Below, one piece after another: positions 19,180-30,272 of a stretch of DNA of 64,000 bases; the stretch's first letter is position 1, and each line of letters begins with the position of its first letter. The notes beneath the pieces are model-generated. The model was not told where the DNA came from and did no database searches. It worked only from the letters and a program-made list of their open reading frames with translations. A program made the position numbers and the translations under genes. The stretch comes from Sphingorhabdus sp. SMR4y (lineage in GTDB: Bacteria; Pseudomonadota; Alphaproteobacteria; Sphingomonadales; Sphingomonadaceae). The stretch lies in assembly GCF_002218195.1 (NCBI RefSeq), contig NZ_CP022336.1, positions 744,001-808,000 of the forward strand. The letters run 5' to 3'.

Positions 19180-20079
19180 ATGGAAATTGGCCTGACCGAC
19201 AGCATATTGTCCTTCGCGATACCGGCGAAAAACTGCCGTGGCCGGGTCGTTCGTCTGGGCCCCGCGCTCGACGAAATTCTGGCAGCGCACAGCTATCCGC
19301 CGGTGATCCGCGATATCCTGGCCGAAGCTGTATGCCTGACGGCCATGCTCGGCGCGCTGATGAAGGAAGAGGGGTCGCAACTGACCTTGCAGGCCCAGAC
19401 CGAGGCGGGCGTGATCGACCTGCTTGCCTGCGACTATAAGGATGGAGCCTTGCGCGGCTATGTCGCATTCGACCGCGAACGGTTTGCCGCCCAGCCGGCC
19501 GAACCCAGCCTGATGTCGCTGTTCGGCAAAGGCTATCTTGCGATTACCTTTGACCTGCCGCAACCGCGCGGGCGCAATCAGGGCATCGTGCCGCTGGAAG
19601 GCGGGAGCCTGTCGGAAGCGGTGCAGAATTATTTTTTCCAGTCAGAGCAGATACCGACGCTGATCCGCGTAGCCATTGACGAAACGGATGGGCGCATTTC
19701 GGCGGGTGGCTTGCTGGTCCAGCATCTGCCCGAAGGGGAAGAGGGGCGCGAGCGGCTGCACGCTCAGATTGATCACCCCGAATGGGAACATGTCGAGATC
19801 ATGGGCAGCAGCATCCGGCCTGAAGAATTGACCGACATCGCCCTGCCGCTGGAGGACATATTGTGGCGGCTGTTCAGCGAGAGCGACGAAGTGAGGGTTC
19901 TGAGCGGTAAAGCGTGCGTTAAGGGTTGTCGGTGTAATGAAGACCATATCAGGGACGTGATCGCACGCTTCCCGAAAGCGGATAAGGACGACATGGTCGA
20001 CGAACGGGGGAATATCGCGATAGATTGCGCATTTTGCAGCAAGACTTTTACAATAACCGGCGCCAGTCTGAACAACTGA
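19180..20079 (+). CDS. hslO: Redox-regulated chaperone Hsp33
   Basis: 299 aa cytosolic holdase that is switched on by oxidation. The C-terminal zinc switch has four cysteines: 'GCRCNE' and 'CAFCSKTF' (CxC ... CxxC). ATG at 19180, 2 bases after argF, is preferred over GTG 19159, which lies inside argF. Only a weak ribosome site is visible, consistent with coupling. Near katG this could help against peroxide stress, but that is only proximity. Confidence 0.93.
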   Translation: MEIGLTDSILSFAIPAKNCRGRVVRLGPALDEILAAHSYPPVIRDILAEAVCLTAMLGALMKEEGSQLTLQAQTEAGVIDLLACDYKDGALRGYVAFDRERFAAQPAEPSLMSLFGKGYLAITFDLPQPRGRNQGIVPLEGGSLSEAVQNYFFQSEQIPTLIRVAIDETDGRISAGGLLVQHLPEGEEGRERLHAQIDHPEWEHVEIMGSSIRPEELTDIALPLEDILWRLFSESDEVRVLSGKACVKGCRCNEDHIRDVIARFPKADKDDMVDERGNIAIDCAFCSKTFTITGASLNN

Positions 20080-20221
20080 ATACCGTCAAAAAAGAGGCAA
20101 TTCTGCGCGATTGTCGTAAAATTCCTATCGATTGACATAATTCGCGACAATATTGGCCCTATTTCAGGATTATCACGGCATCAACCATCAGCGCTCAGGC
20201 AAACAATATGACAGGACGAAT

Positions 20222-20632
20222 ATGATGAAAGGCAAGAAACTGATCAAAACTGTCAGCATATTCGCCGCGATCCTGTCGGGCTTTGCAATAGCGGCCCCCG
20301 CGCAGACGCCAGGCATGGTCTTGTTTGACGGTCTGATGAGCGGCGAGTGGACGCTGAAACCGCGCGGTTCCAGTGGCGCGGGAAAGAAAGTCTGTCTCGG
20401 AAATCCGGAAATGCTGCTGCAGATTCAGCATGGCAGCGCGAACTGCACCCGATATGTTATCGAAAATAGCCCGAAGAAACTCCGGGTCAGTTATAAATGC
20501 GGTGCTGCGGGGCATGGCGTAACCGAAATCAAGCGGGAATCCAGCAGTCTGGTTCAGATTTCCTCGCAGGGCTTCCGCAACAGCGATCCCTTCTCCGTCG
20601 ATTTTGAGGGACGCCGCACCGGCAGCTGCTAG
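20222..20632 (+). CDS. DUF3617-like secreted protein
   Basis: 136 aa. ATG 20222 has AGGA 5 bases upstream; ATG 20225 is equally possible. A signal peptide ('LIKTVSIFAAILSGFAIAAPAQ') leads to a small domain with 'GEWTLKPRG', 'KVCLGNPEMLLQ', 'CTRYVIEN', 'YKCGAAGHG' and a C-terminal Cys. The regularly spaced Cys residues and the 'G.W.l..r' start resemble DUF3617, a periplasmic family abundant in sphingomonads with no assigned role. It stands alone between hslO and queC. Confidence 0.65.
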   Translation: MMKGKKLIKTVSIFAAILSGFAIAAPAQTPGMVLFDGLMSGEWTLKPRGSSGAGKKVCLGNPEMLLQIQHGSANCTRYVIENSPKKLRVSYKCGAAGHGVTEIKRESSSLVQISSQGFRNSDPFSVDFEGRRTGSC

Positions 20633-20702
20633 CTGCTTATCGCGTGCCCCACTTGTGCGGAACACTTGCACCGCGCGGGGAAGCCCATTAGCGGGGCGCA
20701 TC

Positions 20703-21389
20703 ATGACTTCCGAATCGAAAACAGCGATCATTTTATTGTCCGGCGGACTGGACTCGATGGTATCTGCGGCAATCGCCGCCGAACAAGGCTATCGCCTTAT
20801 CGCTCTCACCGTCGATTATAACCAGCGGCACAAGGTCGAGCTGCAATCGGCCCGGACCATCGCAGCGAAACTCGATGTAGCGGAACATATCATTCTCCCG
20901 CTCGACCTGAGCCGCTTTGGCGGATCGGCACTGACAGCGGATATCGATGTGCCGAAATCCGGAGTGACCGACGATATTCCGGTGACCTATGTTCCCGCGC
21001 GCAACCTCATATTCCTGTCGCTGACCCTCGGCCTGGCGGAGGCAAGAGACGCCCGTGATATATTCATCGGCGTGAACGCGTTGGACTATTCCGGCTATCC
21101 GGACTGCCGTCCTGAATTCATTCAGGGGTTCGAACGTCTTGCCGATCTCGCGACCAAGGCCGGAGATCAGGGCAGCGGCTTCACAATCCGGACCCCCCTG
21201 CAGCATATGAGCAAGGCTGACATTGCCAGCGAGGCAATCCGGCTCGGGCTGGACCCGGCGTGGAGCTGGTCCTGCTATGACCCGACCGAAGATGGTCTTC
21301 CCTGCGGTCTGTGCGACAGCTGCCGGTTGCGACAAAAGGGTTTTGAAGAGGCCGGAATCATCGATCCGACCCGATACGCAACATTATGA
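20703..21389 (+). CDS. queC: 7-cyano-7-deazaguanine synthase
   Basis: 228 aa ATP-dependent enzyme making preQ0 from 7-carboxy-7-deazaguanine in the queuosine pathway. PP-loop 'LLSGGLDSMV' (residues 11-20) binds ATP. The C-terminal zinc ligands are 'PCGLCDSCRLR'. ATG 20703 gives the usual length; the frame is open further upstream but enters the neighbouring gene's end. It overlaps queE by 4 bases, so consecutive pathway steps are coupled. I looked for a preQ1 riboswitch upstream and found none convincing. Confidence 0.95.
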   Translation: MTSESKTAIILLSGGLDSMVSAAIAAEQGYRLIALTVDYNQRHKVELQSARTIAAKLDVAEHIILPLDLSRFGGSALTADIDVPKSGVTDDIPVTYVPARNLIFLSLTLGLAEARDARDIFIGVNALDYSGYPDCRPEFIQGFERLADLATKAGDQGSGFTIRTPLQHMSKADIASEAIRLGLDPAWSWSCYDPTEDGLPCGLCDSCRLRQKGFEEAGIIDPTRYATL

Positions 21390-22030
21390 GCTATGCGGTC
21401 AAGGAACGATTTCTGACCCTGCAGGGCGAAGGCGTACACGCCGGTCGTCGTGCTGTATTCGTCCGCTTTGCCGGCTGCAATCTCTGGACCGGACTGGAAC
21501 GCGATCGCACCAGCGCAATCTGCCAGTTCTGTGATACCGATTTCGTCGGGATGGACGGCGACGGTGGGGGCCGCTTCGACTCGGCCGCCGCTCTGGCTGC
21601 GGCTGTCGCCGACACATGGGGGAAGGGACGGGATTCGCGATTCGTGGTGCTGACAGGCGGCGAGCCGATGCTGCAGGTTGACGAGGCGCTGATCGATGCC
21701 TTGCACCGTGAAGATTTTTTCATCGCAATCGAATCGAACGGTACACTCCCCGTGCCGCGCTCGATCGACTGGATCTGCATCAGCCCGAAAGCGCAAAGCG
21801 AAACGGTGCAGCGGTCCGGCGACGAGTTGAAACTGGTCTGGCCGCAACAGGACAGCGACTGGCAGGACATGCAGGGGTGGGATTTCGCCAACCTGCTATT
21901 GCAACCCAAAGATGCAATTTCCGACCCGGCTGCCAGTCAGGCCAATCTCGAACAGGCCATAACATTTGTGCAGGCTCATCCGAAATGGCGCCTGTCACTG
22001 CAGACACACAAGATTTTGGGCCTGGCCTGA
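21386..22030 (+). CDS. queE: 7-carboxy-7-deazaguanine synthase (radical SAM)
   Basis: 214 aa radical-SAM enzyme that contracts the ring of 6-carboxy-tetrahydropterin to 7-carboxy-7-deazaguanine. The cluster motif is not the usual CX3CX2C but 'GCNLWTGLERDRTSAICQFC', i.e. CX14CX2C, the variant known from some proteobacterial QueE. 'TLQGEGVHAGRRAVFVRF' and 'LTGGEPMLQ' are family motifs. It is coupled to queC. queD and queF are not in the window. Confidence 0.94.
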   Translation: MSYAVKERFLTLQGEGVHAGRRAVFVRFAGCNLWTGLERDRTSAICQFCDTDFVGMDGDGGGRFDSAAALAAAVADTWGKGRDSRFVVLTGGEPMLQVDEALIDALHREDFFIAIESNGTLPVPRSIDWICISPKAQSETVQRSGDELKLVWPQQDSDWQDMQGWDFANLLLQPKDAISDPAASQANLEQAITFVQAHPKWRLSLQTHKILGLA

Positions 22031-22034
22031 AGGC

Positions 22035-22295
22035 CTATTCTGCGGCGTCTTCCGCGGATTCACCGGAGTCAGCGGACGCTGTTTCGTCGGCATTCTCGGA
22101 CGATTCTCCGGTTGCATCGACTTCCGTTATCGTATCGACATCAACCATCTCGTCGCTGATCGTGCCATCAATGACGTCAATGTCATCCATTCGGGTTTCC
22201 GTCACGTCACCGGAATCGGGTGCGTCATTGCCCGAACAGGCAGATATCGCCAGTGCAGCCGCCGCGACTGCCGTAACCTTGGTGAATTTGATCAT
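22035..22295 (-). CDS. Small acidic lipoprotein of unknown function
   Basis: 86 aa. A signal peptide ends in lipobox ISAC (Cys20). The mature part is about 66 residues, extremely rich in Asp, Glu, Ser and Thr, without aromatic residues or predicted fold, so it is probably a disordered surface or periplasmic tail. ATG has GAGG about 8 bases upstream, supporting expression. It is convergent with queE (4 bases apart). No homologous family is recognised. Confidence 0.65.
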   Translation of the reverse strand: MIKFTKVTAVAAAALAISACSGNDAPDSGDVTETRMDDIDVIDGTISDEMVDVDTITEVDATGESSENADETASADSGESAEDAAE

Positions 22296-22345
22296 GATCT
22301 TGTCCTCTCATCCTTACTGGCTGTTCGCAGCTTCATAGCCTGCAA

Positions 22346-22996
22346 TCAGCCGTGATCAATTGCCTTGAGGAAAGCGCCAGCCGTTTTTTGCAACGCCTCG
22401 TCAAACTCCTGAAGCTTTATTGCGATGCCCAGTTGAGCGAGACTGGTAACGGGATATTCGCTGATCCCGCAGGGCACGATCCCGCCGAAATGGCTGAGGT
22501 CGGGGTCAATATTCACCGAAAAGCCGTGCATTGTCACCCATTTGCGGATCCGGATGCCGATCGCTCCGATCTTGGCTTCCTGACCATCCGGCGTGTCGCA
22601 CCAGATTCCGACCCGGCCTTCCACCGCGCGCGCCGCCACGCCAAATTCAGCGAGCGCGGCGATCACCCAGTCTTCAAGGGCATGGACGAAACCGCGCACG
22701 TCGGCATTGCGTTTCTTCAGATTGAGAATGACATAGCCGACACGCTGCCCCGGACCATGATAGGTATGGCGACCGCCGCGCCCGGTCTCATATACGGGAA
22801 AGGTCTGGCTGAGCAGTTCTGCGGGATCGGAACTGGTGCCGGCCGTATAGAGCGGCGGATGCTCGAGCAGCCAGATCAGTTCCCGCGCATCGCCGGCCTG
22901 AACCGCGGCGTTGCGCCGTTCCATTTCGGCGAGCGCGTCGGGATATTCGATCTTTTGCGGCGCGACGCGCCATTCAATGTCATTGGGAGCAGTCAT
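22346..22996 (-). CDS. lipB: Octanoyl-[acyl-carrier-protein]:protein N-octanoyltransferase
   Basis: 216 aa enzyme moving octanoate from ACP to lipoyl domains, the first step of lipoate assembly. ATG 22996 ([11 protein letters not shown]) is preferred to the 64-residue upstream extension, which overlaps the divergent membrane-protein gene. Motifs: '[18 protein letters not shown]' and '[21 protein letters not shown]' (catalytic Lys); catalytic Cys in '[15 protein letters not shown]'. lipA, the next step, is in the same window at 45.9 kb but not adjacent. Confidence 0.94.
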   Translation of the reverse strand: MTAPNDIEWRVAPQKIEYPDALAEMERRNAAVQAGDARELIWLLEHPPLYTAGTSSDPAELLSQTFPVYETGRGGRHTYHGPGQRVGYVILNLKKRNADVRGFVHALEDWVIAALAEFGVAARAVEGRVGIWCDTPDGQEAKIGAIGIRIRKWVTMHGFSVNIDPDLSHFGGIVPCGISEYPVTSLAQLGIAIKLQEFDEALQKTAGAFLKAIDHG

Positions 22997-23068
22997 AGAA
23001 ATTTCGTGCACTTTTGCTGGCCGGGTGGCAAGAGCTAGCGAGACAGAAATGGATTTGGGAACGAACAG

Positions 23069-23809
23069 ATGAAGCTCGACTATATGCAATGCTGGAATGG
23101 CGCGATGGCCCTGCTCGGCGCGCATAAAGAGGCCATCCTCGCAATCGCAGGCGTTTTTCTCTTTCTGCCGACATTGTTGTTCGCGCAATATGTTGCTCCA
23201 CCGATATTGACCGGCGAAGAAGACGGAAACGCGCTGATTGCCATCTATGCGGCCTATTTCAACGACAATGCGTTCGCGATGCTGGCTTCCAATCTGGTGA
23301 TGGGTTTCGGCGGGCTGGCAATCTATTTCGCTCTCGTTCCTTCACGCAGCCACACGGTCGCCGATAATCTGACTGCCGCACTGAAATTTCTGGTGATCTA
23401 CCTGATTGCCAATCTGCTGTCCGGTGTGATGATCATGCTCGGCCTGATGCTGTTCATCCTGCCCGGTCTTTATCTTGCCTGCCGGTTCGTGCTGATCCCG
23501 GTCATTCTTGCCGACCGGCAGGAACGCAGTTCGATCGAACTGCTGAAACAGAGCTGGTCGCTGACTCGGGACAGCGGCTTTGCCATCCTCTTTTTTCTGC
23601 TGATCATAATGGTTGTCGGCGGCATTGCCACCAATGTGCTGGAAGCCGTGACGGGAATCGTGGTCGGACTGGCCACCGGAGGCGAAGGATGGATGCTGAT
23701 CGTCAACCTTGTCGCTGCACTGGTCGGAACCGTCTTCCAGCTTATCCTCTATGCGGTCATCGTATCGATTTACATCGAACTGTCGGGATACCGGCAGACA
23801 GAGACCTGA
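23069..23809 (+). CDS. YciC/UPF0259-like integral membrane protein
   Basis: 246 aa with about six hydrophobic segments and no signal peptide. '[25 protein letters not shown]' followed by '[12 protein letters not shown]' is the pattern of YciC/UPF0259 and related glycerophosphodiesterase-type membrane domains. Function unknown. It is divergent from lipB and convergent with the GNAT gene, so it is a single-gene unit. Confidence 0.65.
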   Translation: MKLDYMQCWNGAMALLGAHKEAILAIAGVFLFLPTLLFAQYVAPPILTGEEDGNALIAIYAAYFNDNAFAMLASNLVMGFGGLAIYFALVPSRSHTVADNLTAALKFLVIYLIANLLSGVMIMLGLMLFILPGLYLACRFVLIPVILADRQERSSIELLKQSWSLTRDSGFAILFFLLIIMVVGGIATNVLEAVTGIVVGLATGGEGWMLIVNLVAALVGTVFQLILYAVIVSIYIELSGYRQTET

Positions 23810-23813
23810 CGCG

Positions 23814-24395
23814 CTATTTCAATATCGGCACGTGCGGCGCGGCGGACTCCGCCAAATGGCCGGTCACGCGCGGGTCTTCCATCATGTCGATCTCTTGTCT
23901 GAATATACGGAAGCCGCATTGCAGGTAAAAGGGCAGGGCACGGGGGGAATCCAGGGTGCAGGTATGCAGCCAGACCCGGCCAATAGCCTCCCGCCATGCC
24001 ATCGCCAGCGCCTGGTTCATCATCCAGTGACCGTGGCCTTTGCCGTTCATTGCGGGGACCAGTCCGAAAAAGGCGATCTCGCATTCGCCCGGCAGCCGGA
24101 AATCCAGCTCGATAAAGCCGACGACTGCATGGCTCCCGTCCCGGACCAGCGAAATTTCCACCGCCGGATCATGGATAATGGCGATCAGCGCGTCCCGGTC
24201 CAGCAACAGCCGTGATATCCACATCCAAGGTTCGCCGACCTTTCGGAACAGCGTGCAATATTCTTCTGCGTCAGGACAATTCCAGCGTTCGAGATGAAGG
24301 CTCGATGCCAATTTGGGCAGGACAGGCTTGTCCAGCATCTCCAGATGGGAAATGATGGTGGCAACATGGCCTGCCGGAACGGCCCGAGCCGGCAT
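23814..24395 (-). CDS. GNAT family N-acetyltransferase
   Basis: 193 aa. Acetyl-CoA-binding motif A is visible as 'IAFFGLVPAMNGKGHGHWMMNQALAMAW', and motif B as 'RVWLHTCTLDSPRALPFYLQCGFR'. The N-terminal part holds 'AVVGFIELDFRLPGECEI'. The substrate is unknown. It follows hemF by 10 bases on the minus strand, so it is the last gene of trmL-hemF-GNAT. Confidence 0.85.
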   Translation of the reverse strand: MPARAVPAGHVATIISHLEMLDKPVLPKLASSLHLERWNCPDAEEYCTLFRKVGEPWMWISRLLLDRDALIAIIHDPAVEISLVRDGSHAVVGFIELDFRLPGECEIAFFGLVPAMNGKGHGHWMMNQALAMAWREAIGRVWLHTCTLDSPRALPFYLQCGFRIFRQEIDMMEDPRVTGHLAESAAPHVPILK

Positions 24396-24405
24396 GGTCA
24401 GAAAT

Positions 24406-25263
24406 TCAGACCCATTTCGCTTCGGGCGGCAGACTCATCAGGATCGCATCGACATTACCGCCGGTCTTCAGGCCAAATGTCGTGCCCCGGTCATAAACCA
24501 GATTGAATTCGGCGTAGCGACCCCGCCATTCCAGCTGCCGCTGCTTTTCTTCTTCGGTCCATTCCCTGTCCATGCGCTTGCGCACAAGCTTGGGAAATAT
24601 ATCGAGAAATGCCCGCCCGACATCCTGGGTAAAAGCAAAATGCCGGTCAAAGTCCGTACCCTTGTCGAGTTCGATATGGTCGTAGAAAATCCCGCCGACA
24701 CCGCGATGGACCTTGCGGTGAGGGATGTAAAAATAGTCGTCCGCCCATTTCTTGAAACGCGGATAATATTCGGGATTATGCGGCGCGCATGCCGACCGCA
24801 GCCTCGCGTGGAATTCTTCGGTGTCATCATCGTAGACAATAGCCGGGTTGAGATCGGCGCCTCCGCCAAACCAGCGTTTGGTCGTGCACAGGAACCGCGT
24901 GTTCATATGGACATTGGGTACATGAGGGTTGGTCATATGCGCGACCAGACTGATTCCGGTCGCAAAGAAACGCGGATCCTCTTCAGCGCCGTTGATCTGG
25001 GCCTGAAATTCTTCGCTGAACACGCCGTCCACCGTGGAAATATTTACCCCGACCTTCTCGAATATCTTCCCCTTCATCAGGCCCTGCGTGCCGCCACCGC
25101 CCGGCGAGCCATCGGGATTCTGCCTGTCCCAGGGTATATAGTCGAACGTCGCATCGCTGCCGGCTTCCGACTCAATCTTCTCGAATTCGGCGCATATCTG
25201 GTCCCGCAGATCCTTGAACCATGTCTGCGCCGTAAGCTGCTGGCCGTCCAATGAATTGGTCAT
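24406..25263 (-). CDS. hemF: Oxygen-dependent coproporphyrinogen III oxidase
   Basis: 285 aa cytosolic enzyme that oxidatively decarboxylates coproporphyrinogen III to protoporphyrinogen IX, using O2. Family motifs visible: 'GISLVAHMTNPHVPNVHMNTRF', 'WFGGGADLNP', 'RGVGGIFYD' and 'RYAEFNLVYDRGTTFGLKTGG' (each quoted in part). Length matches. It overlaps trmL by 4 bases and is followed by the GNAT gene. Confidence 0.97.
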   Translation of the reverse strand: MTNSLDGQQLTAQTWFKDLRDQICAEFEKIESEAGSDATFDYIPWDRQNPDGSPGGGGTQGLMKGKIFEKVGVNISTVDGVFSEEFQAQINGAEEDPRFFATGISLVAHMTNPHVPNVHMNTRFLCTTKRWFGGGADLNPAIVYDDDTEEFHARLRSACAPHNPEYYPRFKKWADDYFYIPHRKVHRGVGGIFYDHIELDKGTDFDRHFAFTQDVGRAFLDIFPKLVRKRMDREWTEEEKQRQLEWRGRYAEFNLVYDRGTTFGLKTGGNVDAILMSLPPEAKWV

Positions 25264-25718
25264 TTCGGAAATCGTCCTGTTTGTCTAAGTGCTTCGCCCA
25301 AGGCCATGCCAGCCGAAACCGCCAGATTCAAGCTGCGCATGCCGGGTCTCATCGGGATCGTGATTCGCCCATCGCATTGCTCATGTACAGTAAGGGGAAC
25401 CCCTGATCCCTCCGATCCGAACAAAAGGATATCATCCTGCCGATAGGCAAATTCGAAATGCGGGGCGTCCGCCTTGCTGGATAGCAGGATAATCCTCGAT
25501 TCACGGGAATCAACACTTGCGCGAAATGCATCCCAGTCGGCGTGGCGGGTAAAATCGACATGATCGAAATAATCCATTCCGGCGCGTCGCAAACTGCGGT
25601 CGCTGAACGGAAAACCACAGGGTTCTATGATGTCGACCGGGACGTCCAGGCAGGCACAAGTCCTTAATATTGTTCCCAAATTTCCCGCAATCTCGGGTTG
25701 ATACAATGCTATTCTCAT
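25260..25718 (-). CDS. trmL: tRNA (cytidine(34)-2'-O)-methyltransferase
   Basis: 152 aa SPOUT methyltransferase that methylates the wobble ribose of certain leucine tRNAs. ATG 25718 (MRIALYQPEIAGNLGTILRTC) gives the normal length; the upstream extension to 25778 is unsupported. The SAM-binding knot shows 'LLFGSEGSGVP' and 'ITIPMRPGMRSLNLAVSAGM' (TrmL signature). It is the first gene of a minus-strand operon with hemF, divergent from petA. Confidence 0.94.
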   Translation of the reverse strand: MRIALYQPEIAGNLGTILRTCACLDVPVDIIEPCGFPFSDRSLRRAGMDYFDHVDFTRHADWDAFRASVDSRESRIILLSSKADAPHFEFAYRQDDILLFGSEGSGVPLTVHEQCDGRITIPMRPGMRSLNLAVSAGMALGEALRQTGRFPK

Positions 25719-25894
25719 AGGGTAGGCACCTTGCGCGGGAAGTGAATGTTTGGTCAATCGAAAATTCCCTGTTGGCAAACCCTATCCTTCGCGGCTATCA
25801 GGCGCGCAATTCACTGCCTGTTCAAACTGCTATTGAGCAGCACCGGACATTCTGGCAGTTTTGGGGTCATAAATTTTCTATAGGGCTTGTTTGC

Positions 25895-26458
25895 ATGGCA
25901 ACGGTTGAAACAGCTGATACGGCAGTCGCAGAAGAAGGCGGCGTTCGCCGCCGGGACTTTATCAATATAGCAGCAGTGAGCTTCGCTGGTGCCGGGGCGG
26001 TGGCGACGGTTTTTCCGTTGGTGAACCAGATGAACCCGAGCGCCGATGTTCTCGCCCTGTCATCGATCGAAGTAGACATTTCCGCGATTGAGACCGGACA
26101 GGCGATCAAGACCAGCTGGCGCAAGCAGCCGATTTTCATCCGCAACCTGACAGAAGCGGAAATCGCTGAAGCAAACGCGGTAGATGCTGCGGGCTTGCGT
26201 GACCCGGAAAGCCTCGCCGACCGGACCACTCCGGGCAAGGAAAACTGGCTGATTACTCTCGGCGTTTGCACCCACCTCGGCTGCGTTCCGCTCGGTGCAG
26301 CACAGGGTGAAATCAAAGGCGAATTTGGCGGCTATTTCTGCCCGTGCCACGGATCGCATTACGATACCGCAGCCCGCATTCGCAAAGGCCCGGCTCCAAC
26401 AAATCTTGTGGTTCCGGAACATGAATTCCTATCAGATACTGTCGTGAAAATCGGCTAA
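25895..26458 (+). CDS. petA: Rieske iron-sulfur subunit of cytochrome bc1 complex
   Basis: 187 aa. ATG 25895 ([11 protein letters not shown]) is chosen; the open frame upstream lacks conserved sequence. The N-terminal twin arginine '[24 protein letters not shown]' is a Tat-type membrane anchor. The [2Fe-2S] ligands are Cys125/His127 (CTHLGC) and Cys149/His152 (CPCHGSHYD); Cys130 and Cys151 form the disulfide. It accepts electrons from ubiquinol and passes them to cytochrome c1. First gene of petABC. Confidence 0.96.
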   Translation: MATVETADTAVAEEGGVRRRDFINIAAVSFAGAGAVATVFPLVNQMNPSADVLALSSIEVDISAIETGQAIKTSWRKQPIFIRNLTEAEIAEANAVDAAGLRDPESLADRTTPGKENWLITLGVCTHLGCVPLGAAQGEIKGEFGGYFCPCHGSHYDTAARIRKGPAPTNLVVPEHEFLSDTVVKIG

Positions 26459-26472
26459 GGGGCAGAAGAAAA

Positions 26473-27741
26473 ATGAGCTTTCCTTGGGCAAAAGAATATA
26501 CACCAACAACTGACCTGGGTCAGTGGATGGACAAGCAGCTGCCGCTGCCACGGTTCATTTATAACAGCGTCGGCGCCGGCTATCCTGCTCCGCGCAACCT
26601 GAACTATATGTGGAACTTCGGTTCCCTCGCCGGTCTGTTTCTGGTCGTCCAGATCGTTACCGGCATCATCCTGGCGATGCATTATGCGGCCAACGCAAAT
26701 ATTGCCTTTGATTCCGTCGAACATATCATGCGCGATGTGAACAGCGGCTGGATGATCCGCTATGCACACGCCAATGGTGCTAGCTTCTTCTTTATCGCCA
26801 TCTATCTGCATATCGGCCGCGGTCTGTTCTACGGCTCCTACAAGGCGCCGCGGGAAATGCTGTGGTTGCTCGGTGTGGTTATCTATCTTCTCGCAATGGC
26901 GACCGCTTTCATGGGCTATGTTCTGCCTTGGGGGCAGATGAGTTTCTGGGGTGCCAAGGTGATTACCGGCCTGTTCGAAGCCATTCCACTGGTCGGCAAG
27001 CCGATTCAGGAACTGCTGCTTGGCGGTTTCGCGCCGGACAATGCCGCTCTGAACCGCTTCTTCTCGCTCCACTATCTGCTGCCATTCGTCATCGCCGGCG
27101 TTGTCATCATGCATATCTGGGCGCTGCACATTCCGGGGTCGAACAACCCGACGGGTGTCGATGTAAAGGGCCCGCAGGATACGGTTCCGTTCCATCCTTA
27201 TTATACCGCGAAGGACGGCTGGACGATCGGTCTCGCGCTGATATTCTTCACCGCGCTGATGTTCTTCCTGCCGAACGCGCTCGGTCACGCCGACAATTAT
27301 ATTCCGGCGAACCCGCTGTCGACGCCTGCCCACATCGTGCCGGAATGGTATTTCTGGCCCTGGTACGCGATTTTGCGGGCCTTCACATTCGACTTCCTCT
27401 TCATTCCGGCGAAACTGCTCGGTGTGCTGGCGATGTTCTCCGCAATTCTGGTATGGTTCTTCCTGCCATGGCTGGACAAATCTCCGGTTCGCTCGGGCAA
27501 CTTCCGTCCCAAATTCAAGATCTTCTTCGGCATCCTCGTGATTGATGTCCTGATCCTGGGTTATTGCGGCGGTGCACCGGCCGAGGAGCCATTTGTGATG
27601 ATCAGCCAATTGGCCGCCGCTTATTATTTTGCGCATTTCCTGATCATATTGCCGCTGTTGTCGCGGATGGAAAAGCCTGAGCCTTTGCCGAACAGTATTA
27701 CGGAATCGGTAACCGGCAAGCCACTCAACACTGCCAGCTAA
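26473..27741 (+). CDS. petB: Cytochrome b of the bc1 complex
   Basis: 422 aa, eight-helix integral membrane subunit with the quinol-oxidation and quinone-reduction sites. Haem-ligand histidine pairs lie in helices B and D ('ILAMHYAAN', '[22 protein letters not shown]', '[25 protein letters not shown]', read in parts). The Qo loop PEWY appears as '[16 protein letters not shown]'. It lies 14 bases after petA and 19 before petC. Intact. Confidence 0.98.
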   Translation: MSFPWAKEYTPTTDLGQWMDKQLPLPRFIYNSVGAGYPAPRNLNYMWNFGSLAGLFLVVQIVTGIILAMHYAANANIAFDSVEHIMRDVNSGWMIRYAHANGASFFFIAIYLHIGRGLFYGSYKAPREMLWLLGVVIYLLAMATAFMGYVLPWGQMSFWGAKVITGLFEAIPLVGKPIQELLLGGFAPDNAALNRFFSLHYLLPFVIAGVVIMHIWALHIPGSNNPTGVDVKGPQDTVPFHPYYTAKDGWTIGLALIFFTALMFFLPNALGHADNYIPANPLSTPAHIVPEWYFWPWYAILRAFTFDFLFIPAKLLGVLAMFSAILVWFFLPWLDKSPVRSGNFRPKFKIFFGILVIDVLILGYCGGAPAEEPFVMISQLAAAYYFAHFLIILPLLSRMEKPEPLPNSITESVTGKPLNTAS

Positions 27742-27760
27742 GAAACAGGGACCTGTCGTA

Positions 27761-28612
27761 ATGGTAAGAATTATCGGAATATTGGTTGGTCTGTTCTTTT
27801 CAGGCTGGCTCCTGGTCTCTTTTGCATTGGGTGCAAAAGAATATATCTCCAATCCGCCTGCGGAAACCGCTGAACATGCGTTCCATCAGGAACCGAAGGA
27901 TATCTCCTTCACATCAGACGGTCCGCTGGGCAAATTTGATCGCCAGCAACTGCAACGTGGCTTTCAGGTCTACAAGGAAGTCTGCGCAGCCTGCCACTCG
28001 CTCCGTCTGGTCGCATTCCGCAACCTTGCAGAAATCGGCTATAACGAAGATGAAGTGAAAGCCATTGCCGCCAACTGGCCGATTCAGTCTCCGGATGTTG
28101 ATCCGGACACCGGAGAAATGACCACGCGAGCATCGCTGCCTGCCGACAAATTCCCGAAACCGTTCGCCAACAATGTTGCGGCTGCCGCTGCCAACAACAA
28201 CGCGATCCCGCCTGATCTTTCGCTGATCACCAAGGCGCGTGAAGGTGGAGCACCTTATGTCTATTCGCTCCTGACCGGTTATCAGAACCCGCCGGCCAAC
28301 CTGCCGGAAGCAAACCAGCCGGGGCCGGGACTGCATTACAATCCCTATTTCGCGAACCTGAACCTCGCGATGGCACCACCACTGGCCGCCGCAGACATGG
28401 TCAGCTATTCCGATGGCACCAACGCAAGCATCGATCAGATGGCTGAAGACGTGACCGCCTTCCTGATCTGGACGGCAGAGCCAAAGCTTGAAGAGCGGCA
28501 TCAGACCGGATGGGCGGTTCTCGCTTTCCTGCTGATCGCGACGATCCTCGCCTATCTGTCCTACCGGACGATCTGGGCCGACGTGAAAGCGGAAAAGAAG
28601 AAGAAAGCCTGA
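27761..28612 (+). CDS. petC: Cytochrome c1 of the bc1 complex
   Basis: 283 aa. N-terminal hydrophobic segment, then covalent haem site 'VCAACHSLR' (Cys75, Cys78, His79). The axial Met is in 'NLAMAPPLAAADMVSY'. A C-terminal helix ('GWAVLAFLLIATILAYLSYRTIW') anchors it. It passes electrons from the Rieske centre to soluble cytochrome c. It ends the petABC operon, followed by a strong terminator. Confidence 0.97.
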   Translation: MVRIIGILVGLFFSGWLLVSFALGAKEYISNPPAETAEHAFHQEPKDISFTSDGPLGKFDRQQLQRGFQVYKEVCAACHSLRLVAFRNLAEIGYNEDEVKAIAANWPIQSPDVDPDTGEMTTRASLPADKFPKPFANNVAAAAANNNAIPPDLSLITKAREGGAPYVYSLLTGYQNPPANLPEANQPGPGLHYNPYFANLNLAMAPPLAAADMVSYSDGTNASIDQMAEDVTAFLIWTAEPKLEERHQTGWAVLAFLLIATILAYLSYRTIWADVKAEKKKKA

Positions 28613-28642
28613 AGGTCTATTGCTTCGATAGCTGATGAATAG

Positions 28643-28669
28643 AAAAGCCCGCTTTAGGCGGGCTTTTTT
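28643..28669 (+). terminator. Rho-independent terminator after petC
   Basis: AAAAGCCCGC (28643-28652) and GCGGGCTTTT (28658-28667) form a 10-bp perfect stem with a 5-base loop, followed by further T. The A-run on the other side lets it also stop glpK transcripts, which end at 28684 on the opposite strand. Confidence 0.95.
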
Positions 28670-28683
28670 ATGCACGAAATATT

Positions 28684-30156
<1,473 letters not shown>

Positions 30157-30272
30157 GCTTCGCTCCCCAATTGCCATTGCACGCTATAAGCTGGCATTGA
30201 AAAGGCAAGCTAAAGCGGCTCATGCTGCAATGCAACATTGCACAAATCGCTGGGTTGTCTATGAGGTCGCTA

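Noticed and set aside
20633-20702. Possible preQ1 riboswitch upstream of queC
   Set aside because: The 70-base leader is GC-rich, and I cannot draw the required pseudoknot or conserved A-rich tail; preQ1-I elements are also not expected here.
26455-27852. 465-codon minus-strand open frame opposite petB
   Set aside because: Cytochrome b is unmistakable on the plus strand; the antisense frame has no motifs.
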